Positions 1 to 6,213 of a stretch of DNA of 9,027 bases are shown here, piece by piece. The stretch lies in the NCBI GenBank assembly GCA_021647445.1, contig JAKIUS010000039.1, positions 1 to 9,027 of the forward strand. The letters run 5' to 3'. Below the pieces are notes generated by a model. It did no database searches and was not told where the DNA came from. It saw only the letters and a program-made list of their open reading frames with translations. Within the stretch, counting starts at the first letter, position 1, and each line of letters opens with the position of its first letter. The position numbers were made by a program, and so were the translations under genes. This DNA comes from Geopsychrobacter sp. (GTDB taxonomy: Bacteria > Desulfobacterota > Desulfuromonadia > Desulfuromonadales > Geopsychrobacteraceae).

Positions 1-109
1 TCATCACCTCGCGACAAGGATCCGAAAATACTTTGTGCCGATACTTAGGTATCCACACAAAATGATACATTAACCTAAAAACATGATGCGTATTTCTCTG
101 AAGTTCCAT
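1..109 (-). CDS. tnpA: IS200/IS605-type Y1 transposase, N-terminal part
   Basis: The reverse strand from the ATG at 107-109 encodes 36 residues before the window ends. They begin MELQRNTHHVFRL and continue with YHFVWIPKYRHKVF. The block Y-H-F-V-W-x-P-K-Y-R is the hallmark N-terminus of the HUH/Y1 single-strand DNA transposases of the IS200/IS605 family, which excise and insert ssDNA through a tyrosine nucleophile. The HUH motif and the catalytic tyrosine would lie beyond the window, so activity cannot be judged. A GC-rich hairpin sits just upstream, as expected for the left end of such an element. It could instead be a REP-associated transposase (RAYT), since only the shared N-terminal block is visible. 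Confidence 0.85.
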   Translation of the reverse strand, partial: MELQRNTHHVFRLMYHFVWIPKYRHKVFSDPCREVM

Positions 110-126
110 GTCCTGAATAATACAGA

Positions 127-142
127 CGGGGACAAGCCCCCG
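127..142. repeat. Subterminal hairpin, likely left end of the IS200/IS605 element
   Basis: CGGGG (127-131) and CCCCG (138-142) form a 5-bp GC stem around a 6-nt loop, 18 bp upstream of the transposase start. Elements of this family use imperfect subterminal hairpins as transposase recognition sites instead of terminal inverted repeats. The exact left tip and the target tetra/pentanucleotide cannot be fixed without the other end. Confidence 0.5.
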
Positions 143-719
143 AGATTTTCGCTATGCTCTGTTAAAAACAAACATCTCTCAAGCATTTAGGTCAAAGTTA
201 GTAATAAAAATCCACACAAATATTTGATACCAAACATGGAAAACACTTGACTACCACCTAAACCGCTACGTCGCTGATTTAATTTTCGCCAGTTGCTCCA
301 TCACCTGAACGTCCATCTGGTAAAACAGGACGTGCCCTAATAACACTTAGCAAAAAAAAGGGACTTACAGCCTGCCTTTGAAAATCCCTGCCCATAAAGT
401 AAAGAGCCAAAAAGCTTCTGAGATTGCGACAAATTTGAATTTCCCACTGAAAAGTATCATATTTTCTGACAAAACTATGCGACCAAAGAAACCTAAAAAA
501 TAACCTCAGGATCAATTATTTCAGGTCCGCATGCGCAACCGCTGAGAGTGATTGGTTCTTGGATAAAATCCGTAAATGACAGAATTATTAGGATAATTTC
601 GATTTTCCAAGCGCCCTTATCATGCGTGAAATTATTAGTAAATGGGTACACACTCCTGGAGCAGGGTAAATTTGTTCTACCGCTTGAAGCGTTGAATCTA
701 CTTGATTCTTCAGTGTGAT
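143..719. other. Gene-poor stretch, no convincing gene
   Basis: AT-rich sequence between the IS200/IS605 left end and the IS21-like repeats. The open frames here (279-515 minus, 493-939 minus, 588-995 minus) show no recognisable domain, no good ribosome binding site and low-complexity composition. A plus-strand stretch at 280-380 reads as a short proline/serine-rich peptide ending at TGA and may be debris. No tRNA, terminator or array was seen. Confidence 0.5.
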
Positions 720-770
720 TGCGTATTCCGGTGAAACTGTGCCACTGATTCCGGAGCAAAGTGTACCACC
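720..770. repeat. IS21-like terminal repeats, copy A
   Basis: TGCGTATTCCGG starts this stretch. Two imperfect ~24-bp units of the form ATTCCGGnnnAAA-TGTnCCAC follow one another (725-747 and 749-770). The same TGCGTATTCCGG plus repeat arrangement recurs at 6560-6656. Elements of the IS21 family carry several such tandem sites at their ends, where the IstA transposase binds. No istA or istB gene follows here; instead group II intron sequence begins shortly after, so this is a remnant end. The family assignment is from remembered repeat style, not from a search. Confidence 0.5.
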
Positions 771-1543
771 CTCGGAGCGAAGCGACGCTGGTGTTTTTGG
801 TTTGCCCAGCGGAGCTGGCAAACCCGGCCTGTTGCAAGATACAGGCGTCACCCTGGTCAGGGGGAAGACAATCCGAATCGCAAGGGCGTTGCTGGCAACG
901 GCAGGGTCTGAAGGAAGCGATAGGAAGTAAGCTGCACATAGCGCAAGCGAACCTGATTCGGCGCTGCGGGTGGGTAAGCGTGCTAAATAGCGCAAAGCCC
1001 GATACCTGATCGTAACCCGTAGCGTGATTGAGGATGCGGTAGCTTACAGGGAGCCAGAGGTAACTGGGGAAGCCTCGTATTGTCCTGATTCATTCGGTCA
1101 AAGTATCGGGAAAGGAAGGCGCAAGAGGAGACTCAAGGCTTTCCGATGCGGTGCGAGGTGGCAGATGATTCCGTAGTAGTGAAGAAGTCCCGGCCTGTGA
1201 AAGCTGGTAACAGTCTGGAGGATAAAACCGGGACGACCTGTCGCTTTGTCGGCGGGGACTGGTGAGCGTCAAAAGCCTCATCAGGGTGCGAAGGGATGAA
1301 GTTCATTCGAAAGTTTCTTCGAATCGGTTGTAATGCGTAACGCTGGTCACAAAGTCGCCTGAAAAGGTGAGGCCCGATGATCGCGGTTGAAGAAAATATT
1401 GACTGCGCCATCGAACCGTCCGTGCGGAGTAACCCGAGCCATGCTGTTTTATATTGCCCATCGGGATAGAACGGAACAGCACTCGGGCCAAGCATCGCAG
1501 GCGTTACGGATTGAACCGTGGAGAGAAACGCAGGTAAGGTGAG

Positions 1544-2812
1544 ATGGTGCGAATTTATTACAGCCTCTATGATCGAATGTTACAGGAACAGAGGCTCCTT
1601 CGAGCATTTGCAAAGGTTAAATCCAACAAGGGCGCAGCCGGAATCGATGGCCAAAGCGTTACGGGTTTTGCCGAGCGACTCCCCGAAGAAATCGCCCAAC
1701 TTGTTTGCGAACTAAAGGACAAGAGCTATCGACCAAAGCCAGTGCGGCGGGTAGAAATCCCCAAGCCGGACGGTGGAGTACGAAAACTCGGCATCCCATC
1801 GGTTCGCGACCGTGTTGTCCAGCAGACCCTGCTGGACATCTTGCAGCCAATCTTTGACCCTGACTTTCATCCGTCAAGCTACGGCTACCGGCCCGGACGA
1901 AGCTGTCACCAGGCCATCGCCAAAGCCAGCCTGTTCATTCGGCGCTATCGACGGCGCTGGGTGGTGGATATGGATCTTTCCCGGTGTTTCGACACCCTGA
2001 ACCATGATCTCATCATTCAGGGCTTTCGCCGCAAGGTGACCGATGGAAGCATTCTTGGATTGCTGCGCATGTTTCTGCAAAGCGGAATCATGGTTGATGG
2101 CGACTGGCAACCAAGCAGACTGGGAAGTCCGCAAGGCGGCGTGATCAGCCCGCTGATTGCCAACGTCTATCTCGATGCCTTCGATCAATACATGAAGAAC
2201 CGAGGGCATCGGATCGTCCGTTATGCGGATGATATCCTGATTCTGAGCTGCTCAAAAAGAGGGGCAGAAAACGCCCTCAAAGTGGCACGAAGTTATCTGG
2301 AAAAAGAGCTTCTGCTGACTGTCAATGAACGCAAGACCCGGATTGTCCATAGCGGGAAAGGGGTTTATTATCTCGGCGTGATTATCGATAGCCGATATAC
2401 CCGAATCCAGCCGGATAAACTCGGCCAGTTCAAACAGAAAGTGCGAAGCATCACCCGGCGAAACTCCCCAGTCAATCTGGAGAAGGTCATCTCTGACCTG
2501 AATCCGTTACTGAGGGGCTTTGCCAACTATTTTCGGGTCGCCAATTGTCGCAACCAGTTTCGAGAATTGGCAAGCTGAATTCGCCGACGCCTACGAGCCA
2601 AGCAGTTGAAGTTATGGAAGAAGTCGAGACGGCTTCATCGACGACTGAGACAACTTGGTTACAAGGGCGACTTCAAGGCCATCAAAATGAACTCGTGGCG
2701 TAATGCCGCAAGTCCATTGGCCAACTACGCGATACCCAACAGCTGGTTATGGGAATTGGGGCTTTTTGAGGTAAGCAGGGTTGAGACGGGTTACCTGCCT
2801 CAGAATTATTGA
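1544..2812 (+). pseudogene. ltrA: Group II intron reverse transcriptase/maturase, interrupted by a nonsense codon
   Basis: The protein copies intron RNA into DNA (RT domain) and helps the intron fold and splice (domain X). Visible in order: RT0/1 region with SNKGAAGIDG (27-36), PKPDGGVRKLGIPSVRDRVV (73-92), the catalytic block DLSRCFD with D144, SPQGGVISPLIANVYLD (195-211), the YADD box (227-230) with D229/D230, and the start of the maturase domain (NPLLRGFANYFRVANC, 320-335). Codon 345 is TGA (2576-2578). The same frame continues without shift through IRRRLRAKQLKLWKKSRRLH to a stop at 2810-2812. A Trp codon (TGG) is normally found here, so a single G-to-A change explains the break. The full reading is 422 residues, usual for intron RTs without endonuclease. 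The truncated 344-residue form keeps the RT but loses most of the maturase/DNA-binding end. The start ATG has a close AAGGTG upstream. Confidence 0.9.
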
Positions 2813-2828
2813 GAGAGAAGAATGGACA

Positions 2829-2911
2829 GGAGCCGTGTACGAGGCCCGTACGCACGGTTCTGTGAGAGGGATGAGGTGAGCTGGTTGCTCACTCACTTCA
2901 CCCTACTCGAT
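2829..2911 (+). ncRNA. Group II intron domains V and VI
   Basis: GAGCCGTG (2830-2837) pairs with CACGGTTC (2853-2860) and TAC/GTAC segments close the upper stem. This is the highly conserved domain V hairpin, with the catalytic triad AGC at 2831-2833. Domain VI follows: GGGATGAGGTGAG (2868-2880) can fold back on CTCACTTCACCC-like sequence (2889-2903), leaving unpaired adenines on the 3' side as branch-point candidates. The sequence ends near CTCGAT (2911). Domain V is the most diagnostic part of a group II ribozyme, so the presence of an intron is secure even though its 5' end is not. Confidence 0.9.
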
Positions 2912-2958
2912 TATAGCAAAACCGTCATACACTTAGAGCGTATGGCGGTTTTGCTATA
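2912..2958. terminator. 19-bp hairpin, likely terminator of the NHL lipoprotein gene
   Basis: TATAGCAAAACCGTCATAC (2912-2930) and its near-perfect complement (2940-2958) form a 19-bp stem with one G-T wobble and a 9-nt loop. It lies 23 bp past the stop of the minus-strand lipoprotein gene. On the plus strand it is followed by a T-rich stretch (2962-2970), so it could stop intron transcription. On the minus strand the arm is followed by intron sequence and no T-run, which may mean the original tail was altered by insertion. Confidence 0.6.
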
Positions 2959-2981
2959 CGATTTCTTTTTCAGGGATAGGC

Positions 2982-4073
2982 CTATTTCTTTTCGTACTTG
3001 CTGTAGTCGGCCCCCTCTTGTTTGCCGTAACCGTAAATGTTGATTTTGCTCGGGCCGGACTGGCTGGTCACGGCGACGATGTGGTCAATTTTGAATCCAT
3101 CGGCGGCATACTTCTGAAACAGGGGAGCCAGTTCATAGCTGATGGCGATGCCGGCAGGCAGGGCCAGGTCTTCGCTGCGATTCCCGCCCTGGCTGAAGTA
3201 CAGCAGCGGTCGTCCTTCTTGGTTGAACATCTGCACGTTTTCAAATGCTGAGTCGATGACATAGATGTAGTTATCGCGGGTGATGGCTATACCCTTGGGG
3301 CGCGAGAAGTTGCCGACAGAATCGCCGATACTGCCGTACTCCTTTACAAATTTTCCCGCAGAAGTGAATTTGTAAACGCTGAAGTGGCCTGTATCGGTCA
3401 CGTAGATCGAGTGGTCCGGGCCGATAGCCAAGGTGGTCGGCCAGTAGAGTTTTTCCTTCTCACCGATCTGCCCCAAGGTTTCGCCGCTTTCGATGTCGAT
3501 GATTGATAAACTGTGCTTCTTGACATCTGTCACGTAAAGTTTATTATTCATGACCGCGACACCAAGCGGACCACTCTCCTTGCCGAATCTGTAAGAGCGC
3601 AGGTAGTGATCGTCGGCGCTGTAGGCCAACACCCTCTTCTGAGCGATGTCTGAAATATACTTGGTGCCGTCACTGGCAATGGCAATATTGAACGGGTGCT
3701 GAAAGTGGCTGTTGCGTTTTTCTGGGTCGTTGGAGATAAATGTGATCTTGTTGTTGCTGAGGTCTACGACGGCATAACCTTTGAGTCGGCTATCAACCAC
3801 ATAAAGCTTGTCCTTGTAAAAGGCTACACCGTAGGCCTTTTTGAAGACAAAGGCGTCTTCTGAAAGGGCCTTTTTGAGGATGTTCGATTGCAGGTCGGCC
3901 ACACCGCTGAACGATTTCAGGAACTGAAGGCGCGGTAGGTCCGGTGGTGGCGGATAGAAAATTGCCGCAGGGTTGGGGGCTGCACAGCCTGCCAACAGCA
4001 GGGTTGCAAAGAGCAAGACGGCCAAGTGACGCAAGTGGCTGGACGGTATGTTGACGGCTGGGGTGCTAGGCAT
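2982..4073 (-). CDS. NHL-repeat (six-bladed beta-propeller) lipoprotein
   Basis: A 363-residue exported lipoprotein. The N-terminus has a hydrophobic stretch (residues 14-28) and the lipobox LLAGC with the acylated Cys at residue 30. The proline-rich linker YPPPPDLPRLQFL (40-52) is typical of propeller lipoproteins from Geobacter-like bacteria. Then come repeated NHL-style units: YGVAFYKDKLYVVDS (81-95), FNIAIASDGTKYISD (128-142), LGVAVMNNKLYVTD (170-183), TTLAIGPDHSIYVTD (213-227), KGIAITRDNYIYVID (260-274) and a final AGIAIS unit. Each has the (I/V)YV(T/V/I)D signature, giving a propeller of about six blades. The ATG at 4071-4073 is chosen because CAGGAG lies 9 nt upstream; an upstream in-frame TTG (4106) has no such site. 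It follows a tetraheme cytochrome gene on the same strand, with a terminator and a possible promoter between them. A role in binding or assembling extracellular cytochromes is inference. Confidence 0.88.
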   Translation of the reverse strand: MPSTPAVNIPSSHLRHLAVLLFATLLLAGCAAPNPAAIFYPPPPDLPRLQFLKSFSGVADLQSNILKKALSEDAFVFKKAYGVAFYKDKLYVVDSRLKGYAVVDLSNNKITFISNDPEKRNSHFQHPFNIAIASDGTKYISDIAQKRVLAYSADDHYLRSYRFGKESGPLGVAVMNNKLYVTDVKKHSLSIIDIESGETLGQIGEKEKLYWPTTLAIGPDHSIYVTDTGHFSVYKFTSAGKFVKEYGSIGDSVGNFSRPKGIAITRDNYIYVIDSAFENVQMFNQEGRPLLYFSQGGNRSEDLALPAGIAISYELAPLFQKYAADGFKIDHIVAVTSQSGPSKINIYGYGKQEGADYSKYEKK

Positions 4074-4160
4074 GGGCGTAAACTCCTGAACGGTTTCTGG
4101 TCGCAAAAATCAGCTGCAGACGAACTGATTTTCACAGTGGATACGAGGTAGAATGCAGTC

Positions 4161-4189
4161 ATGTTAGCAGAGGCTGTACGCGTTGTTAA
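4161..4189 (-). promoter_or_regulatory. Candidate sigma-70 promoter of the lipoprotein gene
   Basis: Reading the minus strand: TTAACA (4184-4189) as -35, a 17-nt spacer, and TAACAT (4161-4166) as -10. The -35 has one and the -10 two mismatches to consensus. It lies just downstream of the cytochrome terminator, so the lipoprotein could be transcribed on its own with a leader of about 80 nt. The leader also contains AAAATCAG/CTGATTTT arms (4106-4113, 4125-4132). Confidence 0.4.
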
Positions 4190-4192
4190 GCC

Positions 4193-4234
4193 AAAAAAAA
4201 GACTGGCAACCTTGATGGTTGCCAGTCTTTTTTT
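4193..4234. terminator. Strong bidirectional intrinsic terminator
   Basis: GACTGGCAACC (4201-4211), loop TTGAT, GGTTGCCAGTC (4217-4227) form a perfect 11-bp stem. It is flanked by eight A (4193-4200) and seven T (4228-4234), so it works as a Rho-independent terminator in either direction. On the minus strand it lies 18 bp after the cytochrome stop codon and should end or attenuate that transcript before the lipoprotein gene. Confidence 0.93.
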
Positions 4235-4252
4235 GTGTTGCATGTGCTCTGC

Positions 4253-4891
4253 TTATTTGTTGTGGCAGGTCAGGCAGAGAGCGCTGGCAGTGTTGCTTTT
4301 GCGCAGCATCGGCTGGAAGGCAACAGTTTCATCCGAACGGTGTACGTCGTGGCAGGAGGCGCATTCCAATGTCTTGGATCCGGCGGTGGCGCCGAACAGC
4401 AGATCGACGTCGATGGTGCTGCCGAGGCCTGAAGCTTGAGTGGTAGGATTATAAATGCCACTGTCCGCAGTGTTGAGTGCAGCGTCGTATAGAAAAGAAA
4501 CCGGGTGATCGTTTGACAGGTCGGTTCCGAGCAGTGCCGCTCCGGTAATGTTCGTGGTACCCGTGGCGCCGCCGAAGGAGTCGATAGCAACGGTACCGTC
4601 ATGGCACGAAAGGCAAAGTTTTGAAATGCCACTCGGTTGGGCCATAGTGGCATTCAAGGTGCCCTGCCCAGAGTAAAGGGTGTAGGTTGCGGCAGTGACT
4701 TCGTGGTTCCACAGCGGCGCGTTGGCTACGGTTGTGTCGCTGTTGTGCGGGGTGTGGCAGAAAATACAGATATTCCCGGTAGCAGTCGCGTATGCGGCGC
4801 CCGAGAAATCGTGTTTGGAGCCGGTGATAGCGGCGAACGCGGTGCTGGTCATCAGGGCAACCAAGGCAATGGTCAACAAAATCTTTTTCAT
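4253..4891 (-). CDS. Secreted tetraheme c-type cytochrome
   Basis: A 212-residue exported electron-transfer protein. The signal peptide is MKKILLTIALVALMTSTAFA with cleavage after residue 20 or 21. Four haem-binding CxxCH motifs are visible: CIFCH (42-46), CLSCH (93-97), CASCH (177-181) and CLTCH (206-210). Histidines H27 (GSKHD), H49 (TPH), H63, H129 (NDHPVSF) and H184 (DVH) give enough distal ligands for four bis-His haems, with one spare. The patterns CxxCHTPHN, LCLSCHDGTVA, SNDHPVSF and ending LCLTCHNK belong to a tetraheme family common in Geobacter-like bacteria. Some small tetraheme cytochromes (e.g. OmcE) polymerise into extracellular filaments; membership here is not proven. An AGGAGGT ribosome site lies 6 nt before the ATG. 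A sigma-54 promoter and a leader hairpin lie upstream, and a terminator follows. A propeller lipoprotein gene is next on the same strand. Confidence 0.93.
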   Translation of the reverse strand: MKKILLTIALVALMTSTAFAAITGSKHDFSGAAYATATGNICIFCHTPHNSDTTVANAPLWNHEVTAATYTLYSGQGTLNATMAQPSGISKLCLSCHDGTVAIDSFGGATGTTNITGAALLGTDLSNDHPVSFLYDAALNTADSGIYNPTTQASGLGSTIDVDLLFGATAGSKTLECASCHDVHRSDETVAFQPMLRKSNTASALCLTCHNK

Positions 4892-4910
4892 TTTACTACC
4901 TCCTGTGTGT

Positions 4911-4934
4911 TCTCGACATCTAATGTAGTCGAGA
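4911..4934 (-). promoter_or_regulatory. Leader hairpin just upstream of the cytochrome ribosome site
   Basis: Perfect 7-bp arms TCTCGAC (4911-4917) and GTCGAGA (4928-4934) around a 10-nt loop. In the cytochrome mRNA this hairpin ends 6 nt before the Shine-Dalgarno AGGAGGT (4898-4904). It could control ribosome access or mRNA stability, or be a dyad operator; the sequence does not decide between these. Confidence 0.45.
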
Positions 4935-5028
4935 GGTCTAGGTTGTTAGTCGCGATGAAGTCTATCATTCACGACAAGTTCACATCCAGAGCTTTTTCTA
5001 AAAGCGCCTGTTGTTGAATAACTTTGAA

Positions 5029-5045
5029 TGCAATCGTTGTGCCAG
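5029..5045 (-). promoter_or_regulatory. Sigma-54 promoter of the tetraheme cytochrome gene
   Basis: The minus strand reads C-TGGCAC-AACGA-TTGC-A. This matches the -24/-12 consensus YTGGCACGRNNNTTGCW at every fixed position except one (A for the G after TGGCAC), with the required GG-to-GC spacing. Transcription would start near 5019, giving a leader of about 128 nt. Sigma-54 promoters need an activating enhancer-binding ATPase, so cytochrome expression would be switched by a specific signal. Confidence 0.8.
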
Positions 5046-5062
5046 TCTTCGCTTCGGCCATG

Positions 5063-5099
5063 GTGGCTACTGTTTGCCACGACTGTGGTGATGCACAGT
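5063..5099. promoter_or_regulatory. Inverted repeats, candidate enhancer-binding sites
   Basis: Two dyads lie upstream of the sigma-54 promoter: GTGGC-N8-GCCAC (5063-5080) and ACTGTG-N6-CACAGT (5082-5099). They sit about 45-80 bp before the predicted start site, somewhat close but within the reach of bacterial enhancer-binding proteins. The second dyad is perfect over 6+6 bp. No known regulator consensus was recognised. 5100-5330 beyond this shows no gene. Confidence 0.45.
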
Positions 5100-5183
5100 T
5101 AAGAGTCATGGCATTTCGCTAGTTAGTTTTGGTGATATCGCCGAGCTAATTAAACGATGAGTCGGGAGTGGGGAGTGGGGGGA

Positions 5184-5207
5184 CGTTGTTGAGTTGCCGA
5201 ACCAAAT
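5184..5207. repeat. Short shared segment, copy 1 (partner at 6805-6828)
   Basis: CGTTGTTGAG followed by GAAC and AAAT at the same spacing recurs at 6805-6828, 20 of 24 positions identical. G-rich GAGTGGGG sequence lies just upstream in both. Both copies sit in transposon debris, so this is probably a fragment of a decayed mobile element. On the minus strand both can encode a peptide with LNN, but neither belongs to a supported gene. Confidence 0.35.
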
Positions 5208-5330
5208 AATAATCGAAGCCGAGTTTGGTCTGCTGGTCAGGCGTGTGTCGATAGCATTGTTTTGTATGGTGGACATCCTCCGCCCATATTACTTTAAGGT
5301 TTGTGGTCTGCTCGCAGGTCAGTCTCGGCC

Positions 5331-5606
5331 TATGATGCCGCTCAGACCTGAGAGCAAAGCAAAGAGCTTGACCACGTGCCAATCATCGACAGAAACTCGC
5401 GGGGCAAGGAGATCGTCCCCATGGCTCCGTATGAAGCTGTTCGTTACAATGAGCGGACGAGTGTCGAACGATGCAATGGGCTGATTAAGGATGACCTTGG
5501 CGGTCGCTGCGGCCAAGCTCACGGACCCGACAAGGTCATGATGCACCTGATGTTCGGCATCCTTGCATTGTTTGCCGATCAGTTACTCAAAGTCACTGGT
5601 TGCTAA
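5331..5606 (+). pseudogene. C-terminal remnant of a DDE transposase
   Basis: One frame from TAT at 5331 reads YDAAQT, an in-frame TGA (5349-5351), then EQSKELDHVPIIDRNSRGKE, and further YNERTSVERCNGLIKDDLGG and HLMFGILALFADQLLK to a TAA at 5604-5606. The succession GHVPIID-like strand, R(E/N)RTSVERxN..LKD helix and HLMFGILAL tail is the C-terminal third of IS4/IS1182-type DDE transposases; the E of VERCN is the third catalytic acid. The N-terminal two thirds are missing and the first part has a stop, so this is not functional. Upstream sequence (5194-5330) reads only weakly as the same protein and appears decayed. The exact IS family is uncertain. Confidence 0.75.
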
Positions 5607-5778
5607 TTATCAAAGAACAAGAAGCAGGTTAAAGGGACCAGTCCGTCTAAAATCGTGGGAACGGCCGCCAAAAATCGTTCAGAGTCTGGTTTTCTCAAAA
5701 AACAGGGCTGAACCTTTCTGGTGACACTTTAACTGCCTCAAACTATGACTTTTGCATGAGGCTCTGCTCTTCCCGTTT

Positions 5779-6213
5779 TTATCTGGGTGCCAGTGCCGCC
5801 CCTTTTGCCGCAGAAATAGTGCTGCTGATCTGTTCGATTAGACTGACGTAATCAGGCAGTCTCCGCCGAATTGTTTCAGCCATCTCCTGCCGGTAGATAT
5901 GGCTAAGTTGATTTCTGTCAGTGATGGCCTGGATAAAGAGTTCGTAGGTTTCATAATCACAGTGTCCTGCTTCGACAAACTCTTTCGCAACCGATTTGGG
6001 TGTCACAACGTCGACCCCATCGATCTCAAAAAGAAAGACTTGGACTGTTTTCCAGAGCAACTCAACCGTGAACTCAAATTTTTGGATCTGCCCGGATTTA
6101 ATATTGTCTGCTACCAATTCAGAGAACTGCGTTGGTTCAAGCGTCATTGCCGCCCTGAAATTGGCCAACGCTGCTTCTAGAACGTTGAGTTTGCGTGTGA
6201 GCTTTGTTTCCAT
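5779..6213 (-). CDS. hepT: HEPN-domain toxin, HI0074/HepT type
   Basis: A 144-residue all-helical protein of the nucleotidyltransferase substrate-binding (HI0074-like) HEPN family. The characteristic segments are IQKFEFTVELLWKTV (43-57), TPKSVAKEFVEAG (71-83) and the motif R100-N-Q-L-S-H105-I-Y107. This is exactly RX4HXY: in HepT toxins the R and H form the RNase site and the tyrosine is AMPylated by the partner MntA to neutralise the toxin. The start ATG lies inside the end of the mntA-like gene (37-nt overlap) and has AGAGGT upstream, so the two are translationally coupled. The classical HepT family (DUF86) is a relative, not the same family; the AMPylation mechanism is therefore inferred from the motif and the partner. 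No terminator was identified after it. Confidence 0.85.
   Translation of the reverse strand: METKLTRKLNVLEAALANFRAAMTLEPTQFSELVADNIKSGQIQKFEFTVELLWKTVQVFLFEIDGVDVVTPKSVAKEFVEAGHCDYETYELFIQAITDRNQLSHIYRQEMAETIRRRLPDYVSLIEQISSTISAAKGAALAPR

Larger units (their letters stand above)
791..2911 (+). mobile_element. Group II intron with encoded (broken) reverse transcriptase
   Basis: A retroelement of about 2.1 kb: ~750 nt of structured RNA sequence upstream of the protein, the ORF at 1544-2812 (domain IV), then clear domains V and VI at 2829-2911. The ribozyme part contains typical conserved blocks, for example the GTAGTAGTGAAGAAGT region (1171-1186) and the GGTTTGCC/GGCAAACC hairpin at 799-824. 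The 3' boundary is placed at the AT of CTCGAT (2911), matching the AY consensus. The 5' boundary is uncertain. It is put at GTGTT (791) because the preceding AGCGACGCTG (781-790) also occurs at 6681-6690 in the second, uninterrupted IS21-like end. GTGTT departs from the usual GTGYG by one base. AGCGTC at 1265-1270 could be EBS1 for GACGCT (784-789), but this was not modelled. The encoded protein lacks an HNH endonuclease domain, so the element probably depends on other routes or on replication forks for mobility. Confidence 0.8.

Noticed and set aside
279..515. 78-residue minus-strand frame
   Set aside because: No family resemblance, no ribosome site, aromatic-rich composition typical of chance frames in AT-rich DNA.
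493..1495. Several minus-strand open frames (for example 493-939, 588-995, 1133-1495)
   Set aside because: Those right of ~790 lie antisense to the group II intron ribozyme, and the others lie in IS-remnant sequence. They have no recognisable domains, and the open frames follow from GC-rich structured sequence.
2606..2812. Separate small gene after the intron RT
   Set aside because: It is in the same frame as the RT and continues the maturase domain; it is the part downstream of the nonsense codon.
2822..3043. Plus-strand frame of 73 residues
   Set aside because: It runs through intron domains V/VI, the terminator hairpin and the antisense of the lipoprotein gene.
4161..5017. Plus-strand frames opposite the cytochrome
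   Set aside because: Cysteine-rich translations are mirror images of the CxxCH-coding strand; the minus-strand cytochrome has signal peptide, ribosome site and promoter.
5146..5382. Minus-strand 78-residue frame opposite the transposase remnant
   Set aside because: Mostly antisense to the decayed transposase; no domain seen. Only its LNN segment is shared with 6805-6828.
5735..5762. GCCTCA/TGAGGC as terminator of the HEPN gene
   Set aside because: Only 6-bp arms with a 16-nt loop and no T-run on the minus strand.
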